Of a DNA stretch of 42,332 nt, positions 17,476 to 26,619 are shown one piece after another. The translations under genes were made by a program, and so were the position numbers. Origin of the DNA: Comamonadaceae bacterium CD01 (GTDB lineage: Bacteria; Pseudomonadota; Gammaproteobacteria; Burkholderiales; Burkholderiaceae_C); the NCBI GenBank assembly GCA_002894305.1, contig PGEI01000016.1:1-42332 (forward strand), written 5' to 3'. The notes beneath the pieces were generated by a model. The model saw only the letters and a list, made by a program, of their open reading frames with translations. It was not told where the DNA came from and ran no database searches. Numbering within the stretch: position 1 is the stretch's first letter; every line of letters starts with the position of its first letter.

Positions 17476-18261
17476 CTACAGGCCCAGCGCCCAGACCGCG
17501 GGTGTGTGCTTGCCGGCGGGCAGCGGCAGCTGCTGCCAGTCGCGCACGCTGCGCGAGTGCACCTGGGCGCCCGCCAGCGTCAGGCCGGCGGCAATCGCCA
17601 GGCGCGTGTCCGGCTGCAGGTGCTGCAGCAAGGCCTGCCACAGCGCGGCGTTGCGATAGGGCGTCTCGATGAACAGTTGCGTCTGTCCGGTCTTCAGCGC
17701 CAGCGCCTCCAGTGCGCGGATGCGCTGGGCGCGTTCGCCCGCGTCCTGCGGCAGGTAGCCGACGAAGGCGAAGTTCTGGCCATTGAGGCCGCTGGCCGCC
17801 AGCGCCAGCAAGAGCGACACTGGGCCCACGAGCGGCACGACGCGCGCGCCCAGCGCATGCGCGGCGCGCACCACCGAGCTGCCGGGGTCGGCTATCGCCG
17901 GCATGCCGGCTTCGCTGACCAGGCCCATGTCGTGGCCAGCCAGCAGCGGGGCGAGCAGGGCCTTGGCGTCAAAACTGGCATGGCTCTTGCCGCCGTGGTC
18001 GCCCTTCTTGTGTACCTCGCGCGGCAGTTCGCCGATCTGCTGTTGCTGCAGGGGTGCGGCCAGCGGGTGCAGGGCGTCTATGCGCTTCAAATAGGCGCGG
18101 CAGCTCTTGGCGTTCTCGCAGATCCAGTGGGTGATTTGCGCGGCCCGGCGCAGCGTGCCTTCGGGAAGCGCCTCGGCCAGCGCGGCTTCGCCGTCGCAGC
18201 CGAAGTCCAGCGGTGCGGGCACCAGGTACAGCGTGCCCTTGGTGGCGTCCGCTGCGCTCAT
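17476..18261 (-). CDS. RsmI-like SAM-dependent methyltransferase (tetrapyrrole methylase fold)
   Basis: A 261-residue protein of the SAM methyltransferase family that includes RsmI. It shows TLYLVPAPL at the N terminus, GLVSEAGMPAIADPGS near residues 108-123 and VPLVGPVSLLLALAASGLNG near 134-153, matching the conserved blocks around the cofactor pocket. It differs from true RsmI: the N terminus lacks the ATPIGNL block, and a K/R-rich insert (about 50-90) precedes the core. It is therefore a paralogous group, with RNA methylation only inferred. It overlaps the maf stop by 4 bp (ATGA), so the two are co-translated. Confidence 0.82.
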   Translation of the reverse strand: MSAADATKGTLYLVPAPLDFGCDGEAALAEALPEGTLRRAAQITHWICENAKSCRAYLKRIDALHPLAAPLQQQQIGELPREVHKKGDHGGKSHASFDAKALLAPLLAGHDMGLVSEAGMPAIADPGSSVVRAAHALGARVVPLVGPVSLLLALAASGLNGQNFAFVGYLPQDAGERAQRIRALEALALKTGQTQLFIETPYRNAALWQALLQHLQPDTRLAIAAGLTLAGAQVHSRSVRDWQQLPLPAGKHTPAVWALGL

Positions 18262-18857
18262 GGCAGCACCAGACCGGCGGCGCGCAGCATGCGGCAGGTG
18301 CGGATCAGCGGCAGGCCGATCAGGGCCGTCGGGTCGTCGCTGTCTATGGCGTCCAGCAGGGCGATGCCCAGCCCCTCGCTCTTGGCGCTGCCGGCGCAGT
18401 CGTAGGGCTGCTCGGCCTGCAGGTAGCGTTCGATCTCGGCATCCGACAGGGCGCGAAAGCGCACGCACACGGCGGCCAGATCCACTTGCTCGAAGCCCGT
18501 GGCCTGGCAGACCACGGCCAGGGCGGTCTGGAAGATGACGGTTTTACCGCTCATGCGGCGCAGCTGCGCCGTGGCGCGCTCGTGGTTGCCGGGCTTGCCC
18601 AGCGGCTGGCCATCCAGGTCGGCGACCTGATCCGAGCCGATGACGACGGCGCCGGGGTGCTGTGCCGCCACGGCGCGGGCCTTGGCCAGGGCCAGGCGCA
18701 GCGCCAGGGCGCGCGGGGCTTCCCCAGGCAGCGGAGTTTCGTCGGTTGCGGGGGCGGTCACTTCAAAGGGCAGGCCCAGGCGGGCCAGCAATTCGCGCCG
18801 GTAGCGCGAGGTCGATCCGAGCACCAGCGGGCGCGGTTGTTCAATCGTTTCTGGCAT
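18258..18857 (-). CDS. Maf-family nucleotide pyrophosphatase (YceF-like)
   Basis: A 199-residue Maf protein. The signature GSTSRYRRELL (residues 13-23) is the substrate-binding SxSxxR motif, followed by TDE (about 38-40) and VIGSDQVADLDG (about 71-82), which carries the catalytic acidic residue. Maf proteins hydrolyse non-canonical or modified nucleoside triphosphates; the YceF subgroup prefers m7GTP. Position directly divergent from yceD-rpmF-plsX-fab is the same as for E. coli yceF, which supports the subgroup. Its start lies 25 bp from that of the divergent gene. Confidence 0.9.
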   Translation of the reverse strand: MPETIEQPRPLVLGSTSRYRRELLARLGLPFEVTAPATDETPLPGEAPRALALRLALAKARAVAAQHPGAVVIGSDQVADLDGQPLGKPGNHERATAQLRRMSGKTVIFQTALAVVCQATGFEQVDLAAVCVRFRALSDAEIERYLQAEQPYDCAGSAKSEGLGIALLDAIDSDDPTALIGLPLIRTCRMLRAAGLVLP

Positions 18858-18882
18858 GGCGCGATTCTCTTACACTGCCGCC

Positions 18883-19443
18883 ATGAGCAAGGAATATTCA
18901 GCGGACAAGCTCGACGTCAAGGCCTTTGCGGTCGCGGGTGGGCACTTGGCCGGCCGCGACACGCTGCTGCGCTACAAGCGCCTGGCCGACCTGGCGCAAG
19001 GCCTGCACCCGGATCTGCATGTCGACTGGCAGGCCGACGGCCAGGTGCGTGCGGTGCACGGCATGCAGGGCCAGGTGTGGCTGAGCCTGCAGGTACATGC
19101 CGACCTGCCGATGACCTGCCAGCGCTGCTTGCAGGCCATGGACGTGCCGCTGCAGGTCGAGCGCCAATTTCGCTTCGTGGCCGACGAGGCGACGGCCGAG
19201 GCGCTGGACAGCGACAGCGAGGAAGACCTGCTGGTGCTGTCGCGCGAATTCAACCTGCGCGGGCTGATCGAGGACGAGCTGCTGATGGCGCTGCCCGTCG
19301 TGCCGCGCCACGACACCTGCCCGGCCCCGGTGCAAATGGCCTCCAGCGACGACGACTTCGAGCAGGCCAACGTCGAGAAAACCAACCCGTTTGCTGCGCT
19401 GGCCGCGTTGCAGCCCGCGCCCTCCAAACCGCGCAAGCCGTGA
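18883..19443 (+). CDS. yceD: YceD / DUF177 protein
   Basis: A 186-residue protein of the YceD family, which lies before rpmF in most bacteria and is linked to 23S rRNA accumulation. The core signature is MTCQRCLQAMDVPL near residues 75-88, with a second Cys in RHDTCPAP near 147. The chain is acidic in the middle (DSDSEEDLLVLS). The start MSKEYSADK at 18883 is preferred. An ATG 27 bp upstream would overlap the divergent maf start. A TACACT hexamer (18871-18876) lies only 7 bp before this ATG; if it is the -10 element, the message would be nearly leaderless. Confidence 0.88.
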   Translation: MSKEYSADKLDVKAFAVAGGHLAGRDTLLRYKRLADLAQGLHPDLHVDWQADGQVRAVHGMQGQVWLSLQVHADLPMTCQRCLQAMDVPLQVERQFRFVADEATAEALDSDSEEDLLVLSREFNLRGLIEDELLMALPVVPRHDTCPAPVQMASSDDDFEQANVEKTNPFAALAALQPAPSKPRKP

Positions 19444-19480
19444 TGGGGCGGGCAATGCTGCATTTGCCCCGGCAGTTGTT

Positions 19481-19486
19481 TATAAT
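19481..19486 (+). promoter_or_regulatory. Candidate -10 box for rpmF operon
   Basis: An exact TATAAT stands 85 bp before the rpmF ATG, in an otherwise GC-rich context and outside coding sequence. No clear -35 hexamer is visible at 16-18 bp spacing. It would give a leader of about 80 nt. Confidence 0.45.
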
Positions 19487-19570
19487 GGCAGGCTTCGCGT
19501 GATTCCCCTCGTGTCTTTAATGGGCTGAGCGCGTTTTCCACCCACCCTTTCAAGACTCCAGGAGCCGACC

Positions 19571-19753
19571 ATGGCTGTTCAGCAAAACAAGAAATCCCCT
19601 TCCAAGCGCGGCATGCACCGCTCGCACAATGCACTGACGGTGCCGGGTACTGCGGTTGAGCCGACGACGGGCGAGACCCATCTGCGCCACCACATCAGCC
19701 CCAACGGCTTCTACCGTGGCCGCCAGGTGATCAAATCCAAGTCCGAAGACTGA
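19571..19753 (+). CDS. rpmF: 50S ribosomal protein L32
   Basis: A 60-residue protein starting [19 protein letters not shown], the standard L32 N terminus. It contains no cysteine, so it is the zinc-independent form. A strong ribosome site (AGGAG) precedes the ATG. It lies between yceD and plsX as in most proteobacteria, linking ribosome and fatty-acid synthesis. A terminator-like hairpin follows directly. Confidence 0.97.
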   Translation: MAVQQNKKSPSKRGMHRSHNALTVPGTAVEPTTGETHLRHHISPNGFYRGRQVIKSKSED

Positions 19754-19774
19754 TCCAGACCACGCAACCCCTCA

Positions 19775-19816
19775 GGCCCGTGGCTACCTCAGCCGTAGCA
19801 CGGGCCTTTGTTGTTT
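19775..19816 (+). terminator. Rho-independent terminator or attenuator after rpmF
   Basis: GGCCCGTGGCTAC pairs with GTAGCACGGGCC (one bulged G) across a short loop and is followed by TTTGTTGTTT. It lies 22 bp after the rpmF stop and about 100 bp before plsX, so it may end the L32 message or reduce read-through into the fab genes. Confidence 0.82.
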
Positions 19817-19913
19817 CAGAGGTGGATGTTTTCGGTGATCCTGAAGGTGTTGGACGCATTTTGATGATTTCTCCCCTTTTCGCGCACCGGCACACCGGCG
19901 CTGCCATTTTTCG

Positions 19914-20939
19914 ATGATCACCCTGGCTGTCGATTGCATGGGGGGCGACCACGGCCCCAGTGTCACGCTGGCGGCATGCCGCCAATTCCTGCAGCAGCAC
20001 CCCGACGCGCGGCTGCTGCTCGTGGGCCAGTCCGATAGCGTGCAGGCCTTGCAGCACGAGCGCGTGCAGCATGTGGCCGCCTCCGAGGTCGTGACCATGG
20101 ACGACGCGGTCGAGGTGGCTCTGCGGCGCAAGAAGGATTCCTCGATGCGCGTGGCCATCCAGCAGGTCAAGGACGGCCGGGCCGATGTTGCGGTCTCTGC
20201 GGGCAATACCGGTGCGCTGATGGCGATTGCACGCTATCTGCTCAAGACGCTCGACGGCATCGACCGCCCGGCCATTGCCACGCAGATGCCCAACGCCAAG
20301 GGCGGCGCGACGACGGTGCTCGACCTGGGCGCCAATGTCGACTGCACCGCCGAGCACCTGCTGCAGTTCGCCGTGATGGGCTCGGCCCTGGTGTCGGTGC
20401 TGCAGGATAGGGACGACCCCCGGGTTGGCCTGCTCAACATCGGCGAAGAGGTCATCAAGGGCAGCGAAACCATCAAGAAAGCCGGCCAACTGCTCAGATC
20501 TGCGGCCAACCGGGGTGATCTGAACTTCTACGGCAACGTCGAGGGCAACGACATCTTCAAGGGCACGGTCGATATCGTGGTCTGCGACGGCTTTGTCGGC
20601 AACGTGGCGCTGAAGGCGAGCGAGGGCGTCGCCTCGATGATCTCGGGCATTCTCAAACAAGAGTTTTCTCGCAACATTTTGACCAAACTGGCGGCAATCG
20701 CCGCCTATCCGGTCTTATCTGCGCTGATGCGCCGGGTCGATCACCGCCGCTACAACGGCGCGGCACTGCTGGGCCTGCGCGGCCTGGTGTTCAAGAGCCA
20801 CGGCTCGGCCGATGCGCTGGCCTTCGAGCAGGCACTGACCCGGGCGTATGATGCGGCCCGCAACCACCTGCTCGACCGCGTGCGCACGCGGGTGGCCCAT
20901 GCAGCGCCTTTGCTGGCTGCTTCCGAACATTCTTCCTGA
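19914..20939 (+). CDS. plsX: Phosphate acyltransferase PlsX
   Basis: A 341-residue enzyme that converts acyl-ACP to acyl-phosphate for phospholipid synthesis. The N-terminal [14 protein letters not shown] (residues 2-15) is the family signature; [11 protein letters not shown] (about 93-103) and [11 protein letters not shown] (about 165-175) are also typical. [12 protein letters not shown] lies near residues 226-237. Length is normal for the family. It is followed after 29 bp by fabH, so acyl-phosphate synthesis and chain initiation are co-expressed. Confidence 0.96.
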   Translation: MITLAVDCMGGDHGPSVTLAACRQFLQQHPDARLLLVGQSDSVQALQHERVQHVAASEVVTMDDAVEVALRRKKDSSMRVAIQQVKDGRADVAVSAGNTGALMAIARYLLKTLDGIDRPAIATQMPNAKGGATTVLDLGANVDCTAEHLLQFAVMGSALVSVLQDRDDPRVGLLNIGEEVIKGSETIKKAGQLLRSAANRGDLNFYGNVEGNDIFKGTVDIVVCDGFVGNVALKASEGVASMISGILKQEFSRNILTKLAAIAAYPVLSALMRRVDHRRYNGAALLGLRGLVFKSHGSADALAFEQALTRAYDAARNHLLDRVRTRVAHAAPLLAASEHSS

Positions 20940-20968
20940 GCCTGTCCTTGGCGGGCAGGTAACAATCC

Positions 20969-21946
20969 ATGGCCCGTTATTCCCGCATCATCGGCACCGG
21001 CAGCTACCTGCCGCCGCGCCGTGTCTCCAACCAGGCGCTGGCCGAGCAGCTGGCACAAAAAGGCATCGAGACCTCCGACGAATGGATCGTCGAACGCACC
21101 GGCATCCGCGCACGCTACTTTGCCGACCCCGGCGTCGGCAGCAGCGACCTGGCCGTGCAGGCCTCGCTCAAGGCGCTGGAGGCGGCCGGCTGCACCGCCG
21201 AGGACATCGACCTGATCATCGTCGCGACCTCCACGCCCGACATGGTGTTCCCGTCGACGGCGTGCATCGTGCAGAACAAGCTGGGTGTGCATGGCTGCCC
21301 GGCGTTCGACGTGCAGGCCGTCTGCAGCGGCTTCGTCTACGCGCTCACCGTGGCCGACGCGATGATCCGCGCCGGCAGCGCCAGCCGGGCGCTGGTCGTC
21401 GGCTCCGAGGTGTTCAGCCGCATCCTGGACTTCAACGATCGCACCACCTGCGTGCTGTTTGGCGACGGCGCGGGCGCGGTGGTGCTGCAGGCCAGCGACG
21501 AGCCGGGCATTCTGGCCAGTGAGTTGCACGCTGACGGGCGCCATGTCGACATCCTGTGCGTACCAGGCCATGTCGACGGTGGGCAGATTCTGGGCGATCC
21601 GCTGCTCAAGATGGACGGCCAGGCCGTGTTCAAGCTGGCCGTGGGCGTGCTGGAGAAAGCGGCGCACGCGGTGCTGGAGAAGGCCGGCATCAGCGAAAGC
21701 CAGCTCGACTGGCTGGTGCCGCACCAGGCCAACATCCGCATCATGCACAGCACGGCGCGCAAGTTGAAGCTGCCGATGGACAAGGTGGTCGCCACCGTGG
21801 AGGAGCACGGCAACACCTCGGCCGCATCGATCCCGCTGGCGCTGGACCACGCTGTGCGCCAAGGCCAGATCAAGCGGGGCCAGAATGTGATGCTCGAAGG
21901 CGTTGGCGGTGGTTTCACCTGGGGCGCCGTGCTCCTTAAAATGTAG
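20969..21946 (+). CDS. fabH: 3-oxoacyl-ACP synthase III
   Basis: A 325-residue ketoacyl-ACP synthase III that condenses acetyl-CoA with malonyl-ACP to begin fatty-acid synthesis. The catalytic triad is visible: Cys119 in QAVCSGF, His in VPHQAN near residue 252 and Asn in EHGNTS near 282. [11 protein letters not shown] near residues 39-49 is also conserved. It sits in the plsX-fabH-fabD-fabG-acpP-fabF cluster, 29 bp after plsX and 59 bp before fabD. Confidence 0.97.
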   Translation: MARYSRIIGTGSYLPPRRVSNQALAEQLAQKGIETSDEWIVERTGIRARYFADPGVGSSDLAVQASLKALEAAGCTAEDIDLIIVATSTPDMVFPSTACIVQNKLGVHGCPAFDVQAVCSGFVYALTVADAMIRAGSASRALVVGSEVFSRILDFNDRTTCVLFGDGAGAVVLQASDEPGILASELHADGRHVDILCVPGHVDGGQILGDPLLKMDGQAVFKLAVGVLEKAAHAVLEKAGISESQLDWLVPHQANIRIMHSTARKLKLPMDKVVATVEEHGNTSAASIPLALDHAVRQGQIKRGQNVMLEGVGGGFTWGAVLLKM

Positions 21947-22005
21947 CTGCCCGGGCTTGCTGGCCAGGCCCGGCGGTTTGTCGACTCTCAAACGTACACA
22001 ACGCA

Positions 22006-22959
22006 ATGGCAACTCAATTCGCATTTGTATTTCCCGGCCAGGGATCGCAGTCCGTCGGCATGCTGGACGCCTGGGGCGACCAGCCCGAGGTGCGCGCGGC
22101 GCTGGCCGAGGCTTCGGACGCGCTGGGCGAGGATCTGGCTGCGCTGATCCATGACGGCCCGAAGGAGGCGCTGGCGCTGACGACGAATACCCAGCCGGTG
22201 ATGCTGGTCGCCGGCGTTGCCGCGTGGCGCGCGTGGCGCGCCGCTGGTGGGGCCGCGCCCGCAGTCGTCGCCGGGCATTCGCTGGGCGAGTATTCGGCGC
22301 TGGTTGCCGCTGGCGTGCTGACGCTGGCGCAGGCTGCGCCGCTGGTGCGTCTGCGCGCCGCCGCCATGCAGGAGGCCGTGCCCGTTGGCGCGGGCGCGAT
22401 GGCCGCCATCCTGGGGCTGGACGCCGCCCGCGTGGCCGAAGGCTGTGCCCAGGCCACGGCGTCGTTCGGCGCCGACTCGGCCGAGGTGGTCGAGGCAGTG
22501 AACTTCAATGATCCGGCGCAGACCGTCATCGCCGGCAGCAAGGCTGCCGTCGACAAGGCTTGCGAGTTGCTCAAGGCCGCGGGCGCCAAGCGTGCGCTGC
22601 CGCTGCCGGTGTCGGCACCGTTCCACTCCAGCCTGATGAGGCCGGCAGCAGAGAAGCTGCGCACCGCGCTGGCCGACCTGCCGCTGGCGGCGCCGCAGAT
22701 TCCGGTGCTCAACAACGTCGACGTGGCGGTCAACAGCGACGCCGATGCAATTCGCGACGCGCTGTACCGCCAGGCTTTCGGTCCGGTGCGCTGGGTTGAA
22801 TGCGTGCGCGCCATTCAGGCGCGCGGCGTGACCCACATCGTCGAATGCGGCCCGGGCAAGGTGCTGACCGGCATGACCAAACGCATTGCGCCCGATCTGG
22901 TGGCCGCAAGCCTGTACGACCCGGCCACGCAGGCCGAACTGCTGGAGACGCTGGCATGA
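22006..22959 (+). CDS. fabD: Malonyl-CoA:ACP transacylase
   Basis: A 317-residue transacylase loading malonate onto ACP. FVFPGQGSQ (residues 5-13) is the N-terminal block. The nucleophilic Ser is in AGHSLGEYSALVAAG (near residue 92). The catalytic His is in APFHSSLM near residue 206. Its stop overlaps the fabG start by 4 bp (ATGA), giving translational coupling. Confidence 0.97.
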   Translation: MATQFAFVFPGQGSQSVGMLDAWGDQPEVRAALAEASDALGEDLAALIHDGPKEALALTTNTQPVMLVAGVAAWRAWRAAGGAAPAVVAGHSLGEYSALVAAGVLTLAQAAPLVRLRAAAMQEAVPVGAGAMAAILGLDAARVAEGCAQATASFGADSAEVVEAVNFNDPAQTVIAGSKAAVDKACELLKAAGAKRALPLPVSAPFHSSLMRPAAEKLRTALADLPLAAPQIPVLNNVDVAVNSDADAIRDALYRQAFGPVRWVECVRAIQARGVTHIVECGPGKVLTGMTKRIAPDLVAASLYDPATQAELLETLA

Positions 22960-23696
22960 GCGAGACGCAAACAAAACAAGTGGCGCTGGTGACCGGCGCA
23001 TCGCGCGGCATCGGCGCGGCCATTGCCGCCGAGCTGGCTGCACGCGGCCTGACCGTGGTGGGCACGGCGACGACCGACGAGGGTGCGCAGCGCATCACCG
23101 AGGCGCTGCAGGCGCAGGGCGGCAAGGGTGTGCGCCTGGACGTCAACGACGGCCCGTCCGTCGATGCGCTGGTCGACACCATGGTGCGCGAGCATGGCGG
23201 CCTGCACGTGCTGGTCAACAACGCCGGCATCACGCGCGACATGCTGGCCATGCGCATGAAGGACGACGAGTGGGACGCGGTGCTGGGCACCAACCTCACC
23301 GCGGTGTTTCGTGCCTGCCGCGCCGTCATCCGCCCGATGATGAAGCAGCGCTGGGGCCGCATCATCAGCATCACCAGCGTGGTGGGCGCCTCGGGCAACC
23401 CGGGGCAGGCCAACTACGCTGCGGCCAAGGCCGGCGTTGCCGGCATGACGCGCGCACTGGCGCGCGAGCTGGGCAGCCGGGGCATCACCGTGAACTGTGT
23501 CGCGCCGGGCTTCATCGCCACCGACATGACGGCCAGCCTGCCCGACGAACAGAAAAAAGCCCTGAAGGCGCAGATTGCGCTGGGCGAGCTGGGCCAGCCC
23601 GGCGACATTGCACACGCGGTGGCCTACCTGGCCTCCAGCGGCGCCGGCTACGTGACGGGACAGGAACTGCACGTCAACGGCGGCATGTACATGTGA
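22956..23696 (+). CDS. fabG: 3-oxoacyl-ACP reductase
   Basis: A 246-residue short-chain dehydrogenase reducing 3-oxoacyl-ACP with NADPH. The cofactor loop is TGASRGIG (near 14-21), NNAGIT is near residue 88, and the active-site Ser (ITSVVGASG) and Tyr-x-x-x-Lys (YAAAK) follow near 140-158. VAPGFIATDM and GQELHVNGGMYM at the C terminus are specific to FabG within the SDR superfamily. The ATG at 22956 overlaps fabD. Longer in-frame extension would run through fabD and is rejected. Confidence 0.97.
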   Translation: MSETQTKQVALVTGASRGIGAAIAAELAARGLTVVGTATTDEGAQRITEALQAQGGKGVRLDVNDGPSVDALVDTMVREHGGLHVLVNNAGITRDMLAMRMKDDEWDAVLGTNLTAVFRACRAVIRPMMKQRWGRIISITSVVGASGNPGQANYAAAKAGVAGMTRALARELGSRGITVNCVAPGFIATDMTASLPDEQKKALKAQIALGELGQPGDIAHAVAYLASSGAGYVTGQELHVNGGMYM

Positions 23697-23760
23697 TCTG
23701 CAGATCACCACGCCGCCTCTCCGTACGGCGGGCTGTTTCCGGGCATTGCCCGGTTGCGGC

Positions 23761-24042
<282 letters not shown>

Positions 24043-24165
24043 GCGCTTGCGCCGTCGCCTCCAGGCGGGCGCTGTTTCTGCTGCATGCCGCCGTCCGGTC
24101 GGCGCAGCGTTCGCTGCAGGCCGCCGCAGGGCGGGCGCAGCCCCAGTTCCATTCAAGGTATACGC

Positions 24166-25413
24166 ATGAGCCGTCGTCGCGTCGTTGTGACCGGCCTGGG
24201 TTGCATCACGCCTGTCGGCAATTCGGTACGTGATTCCTGGGCCAACATTCTTGCCGGCAAGTCCGGCATAGATCTCATCACCAAGTTTGATGCGACCAAC
24301 TTCTCCTGCAAGATCGCGGGCGAGGTCAAGGGTTTCAACCTGGAGTCCTACATCAGCGCCAAGGATGCGCGCACGATGGACAGCTTCATCCACTACGGCA
24401 TCGCCGCGGCCCAGGAGGCGGTGCAAGATGCCGGCCTGCCCACGGGTGAGGCGCTCGATGAGGCACTGGCCGAGCGTATCGGCTGCATCATCGGCTCGGG
24501 CATCGGCGGCCTGCCGCTGATCGAGAACACCCATGCCGAGCTGACCAACCGCGGGCCGCGGCGCATCACGCCGTTCTTCGTGCCGGCATCCATCATCAAC
24601 ATGGTGGCTGGCCACGTGTCGATGCGCTTTGGCTTCAAGGGGCCGAATCTGTCGGTCGTCACCGCCTGCACGACGGGCCTGCACTGCATTGGCGAGGCGG
24701 CGCGCAAGATCGAGTACGGCGACGCCGACGTCATCGTCGCCGGTGGCTCCGAGGCCACGATCTCGCCGCTGGGCGTGGGTGGCTTTGCCGCCATGCGCGC
24801 ACTGTCCACGCGCAACGACGATCCGCTGACCGCCTCACGTCCCTGGGATCGCGACCGCGACGGCTTCGTGCTGGGTGAGGGCGCGGGAGTGCTGGTGCTC
24901 GAAGAATACGAACACGCCAAGGCGCGTGGCGCCAAGATCTACGCCGAATTGAGCGGCTACGGCATGAGCGCCGACGCCGGCCACATGACCGCGCCCAACA
25001 TGGACGGCCCGCGCCGCGCCATGCAGGCGGCACTGCGCAATGCCCGCATCAACGCCGACGAGGTCGACTATCTCAACGCGCATGGCACGTCGACGCCGCT
25101 GGGCGACGTCAACGAAACCCGCGCCATCAAGGCGGCGCTGGGCGAGGACGGCGCGAGAAAAGTCGTCGTCAGCTCGACCAAGTCGATGACCGGCCACCTG
25201 CTGGGCGGCGCCGGCGGCATCGAGAGCGTCTTCACGGTGCTGGCGCTGCATGAGCAGAAGGTGCCTCCCACCATCAATCTGCTGAACCAGGATCCCGAGT
25301 GCGATCTCGACTACTGCGCCAACACCGCGCGGGACATGAAGATCGAGGTGGCGATCAAGAACAACTTCGGCTTCGGCGGAACGAATGGCACGCTGGTCTT
25401 CCGGCGTGTGTGA
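24166..25413 (+). CDS. fabF: 3-oxoacyl-ACP synthase II
   Basis: A 415-residue ketoacyl-ACP synthase elongating fatty acids, including C16:1 to C18:1. It shows [16 protein letters not shown] at the N terminus, the Cys nucleophile in VTACTTGLH (near residue 165), and the two catalytic His residues in [11 protein letters not shown] (near 305) and [12 protein letters not shown] (near 342). [14 protein letters not shown] closes the fold. The ATG at 24166 is used; upstream in-frame sequence is the 123-bp acpP-fabF spacer and has no protein character. Confidence 0.97.
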   Translation: MSRRRVVVTGLGCITPVGNSVRDSWANILAGKSGIDLITKFDATNFSCKIAGEVKGFNLESYISAKDARTMDSFIHYGIAAAQEAVQDAGLPTGEALDEALAERIGCIIGSGIGGLPLIENTHAELTNRGPRRITPFFVPASIINMVAGHVSMRFGFKGPNLSVVTACTTGLHCIGEAARKIEYGDADVIVAGGSEATISPLGVGGFAAMRALSTRNDDPLTASRPWDRDRDGFVLGEGAGVLVLEEYEHAKARGAKIYAELSGYGMSADAGHMTAPNMDGPRRAMQAALRNARINADEVDYLNAHGTSTPLGDVNETRAIKAALGEDGARKVVVSSTKSMTGHLLGGAGGIESVFTVLALHEQKVPPTINLLNQDPECDLDYCANTARDMKIEVAIKNNFGFGGTNGTLVFRRV

Positions 25414-25440
25414 GGCAGGGCACTGCCCGGCGGTGCTGCG

Positions 25441-25926
25441 ATGAACGATTACCACCGTGCACCTGCGGTGCGCTACCCCACCGAGCGCCCGCGCACGGTG
25501 GCTGGCGCGCTGGCGCTGGTCGGCGCCCTGTCCGGGGCGCTGGGCCTGTGGTGGTGGCGGCAGCAAGGCCAGTTGCCGGCGCAAGGAGGCAGCATGGCGC
25601 TTCTGTGGTTGCTGTGCAGCGCGGCGGCCTGGCGTGCCTGGCGGCAACTGCCGCTGGGCAGCCTGGCCTGCGACGGCGTGCAGTGGTCATTTCTTTCCCC
25701 GGCCTCGCATTCCCAGGCGCCGCAGCAAAGCCATGCGCTGGACTGGCCGCAGATCCGCTGGGATGGGCAGTCCTTTCTCCTGTTGTCGGCTGCGGGCGAC
25801 GCTGGCGGCCGTCACTGGCTGTGGCTGCAGCGCAGTAGCGCGCCGCAGTTGTGGAGTGCGCTGCGCCGCGCCCTGCATGCGCGACCGGGCCTGGCGGTGA
25901 GCGGCGCCGGCGGGGCGCCAACATGA
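25441..25926 (+). CDS. Small membrane protein of unknown function upstream of rpoE
   Basis: A 161-residue protein. A cytoplasmic-type N terminus (RAPAVRYPTERPR) leads into two hydrophobic segments, about 20-40 (TVAGALALVGALSGALGLWW) and 52-66 (MALLWLLCSAAAWRAW). A Trp-rich soluble domain follows, with repeated W/L/S patterns (VQWSFLSPAS, LDWPQIRWDG, HWLWLQRSS, LWSALRRALHARP). The two-helix-plus-Trp-rich layout resembles YgfX/CptA-like inner-membrane proteins, but only in outline, so no function is assigned. It lies 27 bp after fabF and 46 bp before rpoE, and may be the first gene of the sigma-E transcript. Confidence 0.7.
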   Translation: MNDYHRAPAVRYPTERPRTVAGALALVGALSGALGLWWWRQQGQLPAQGGSMALLWLLCSAAAWRAWRQLPLGSLACDGVQWSFLSPASHSQAPQQSHALDWPQIRWDGQSFLLLSAAGDAGGRHWLWLQRSSAPQLWSALRRALHARPGLAVSGAGGAPT

Positions 25927-25972
25927 GGGTCACGCCAGCCCGCGTGCCTGGGCCACGTGCCAGGGGAGGCGC

Positions 25973-26611
25973 ATGACATCTCCGGTGACGGCAAAGCCCG
26001 CACCGGCCGATCTGGGCGACACCGTATTGGTGCAGCGCGCGGTGGCCGGCGACCAGCGCGCCTTTGAGCTGCTGGTGATCAAGTACCAGCGCCGGGTCGA
26101 ACGCCTGGTGGCGCGCATGGTGCGCGACGTCGACCTGGTGCCAGACATCACGCAAGAGACGTTTCTGCGCGCCTGGCGTGCACTGCACCAGTTTCGCGGC
26201 GAGGCGCAGTTCTACACCTGGCTGTACCGCATCGCGGTCAACACGGTCAAGAAGACCCTGCTCGACCTCAAGCGCAACCCGGTGATCACCGAAAGCGCGC
26301 TGCGCGGCGGCGACAAGGAAGATGATGAAACTTCTGTCGTCGAACGTGAACTAATCAGCGATGAAACGCCGGAGACAGTTCTGGCGGCGCAGGAGATCGC
26401 AGCGGCGGTCAACGCGGCAATGCAGGATCTGCCCGAGGAATTGCGCCAGGCGGTGACGCTGCGCGAGATCGAAGGGCTGAGCTATGACGAGATTGCCACG
26501 GTGATGGAATGCCCCATCGGCACCGTTCGCTCGCGCATCTTTCGCGCCCGCGAGGCGATCTCGGCAAGGGTCAGGCCACTGCTGCAGCAGCAGTCGGGCA
26601 AGCGGTGGTGA
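25973..26611 (+). CDS. rpoE: RNA polymerase sigma factor RpoE (sigma-24, ECF)
   Basis: A 212-residue ECF sigma factor controlling the envelope-stress regulon. Region 2 spans about 25-95 (AFELLVIKYQRRVERLVARM, DLVPDITQETFLRAWRALHQF) and region 4 about 145-200 (LPEELRQAVTLREIEGLSYDEIATVMECPIGT contains the HTH). An acidic linker (DKEDDETSVVERELI) joins them, as in RpoE/AlgU. It is immediately followed by its anti-sigma factor gene and then by a DegP-type protease. That is the classic envelope-stress layout. Confidence 0.96.
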   Translation: MTSPVTAKPAPADLGDTVLVQRAVAGDQRAFELLVIKYQRRVERLVARMVRDVDLVPDITQETFLRAWRALHQFRGEAQFYTWLYRIAVNTVKKTLLDLKRNPVITESALRGGDKEDDETSVVERELISDETPETVLAAQEIAAAVNAAMQDLPEELRQAVTLREIEGLSYDEIATVMECPIGTVRSRIFRAREAISARVRPLLQQQSGKRW

Positions 26612-26619
26612 GGCGAGGT

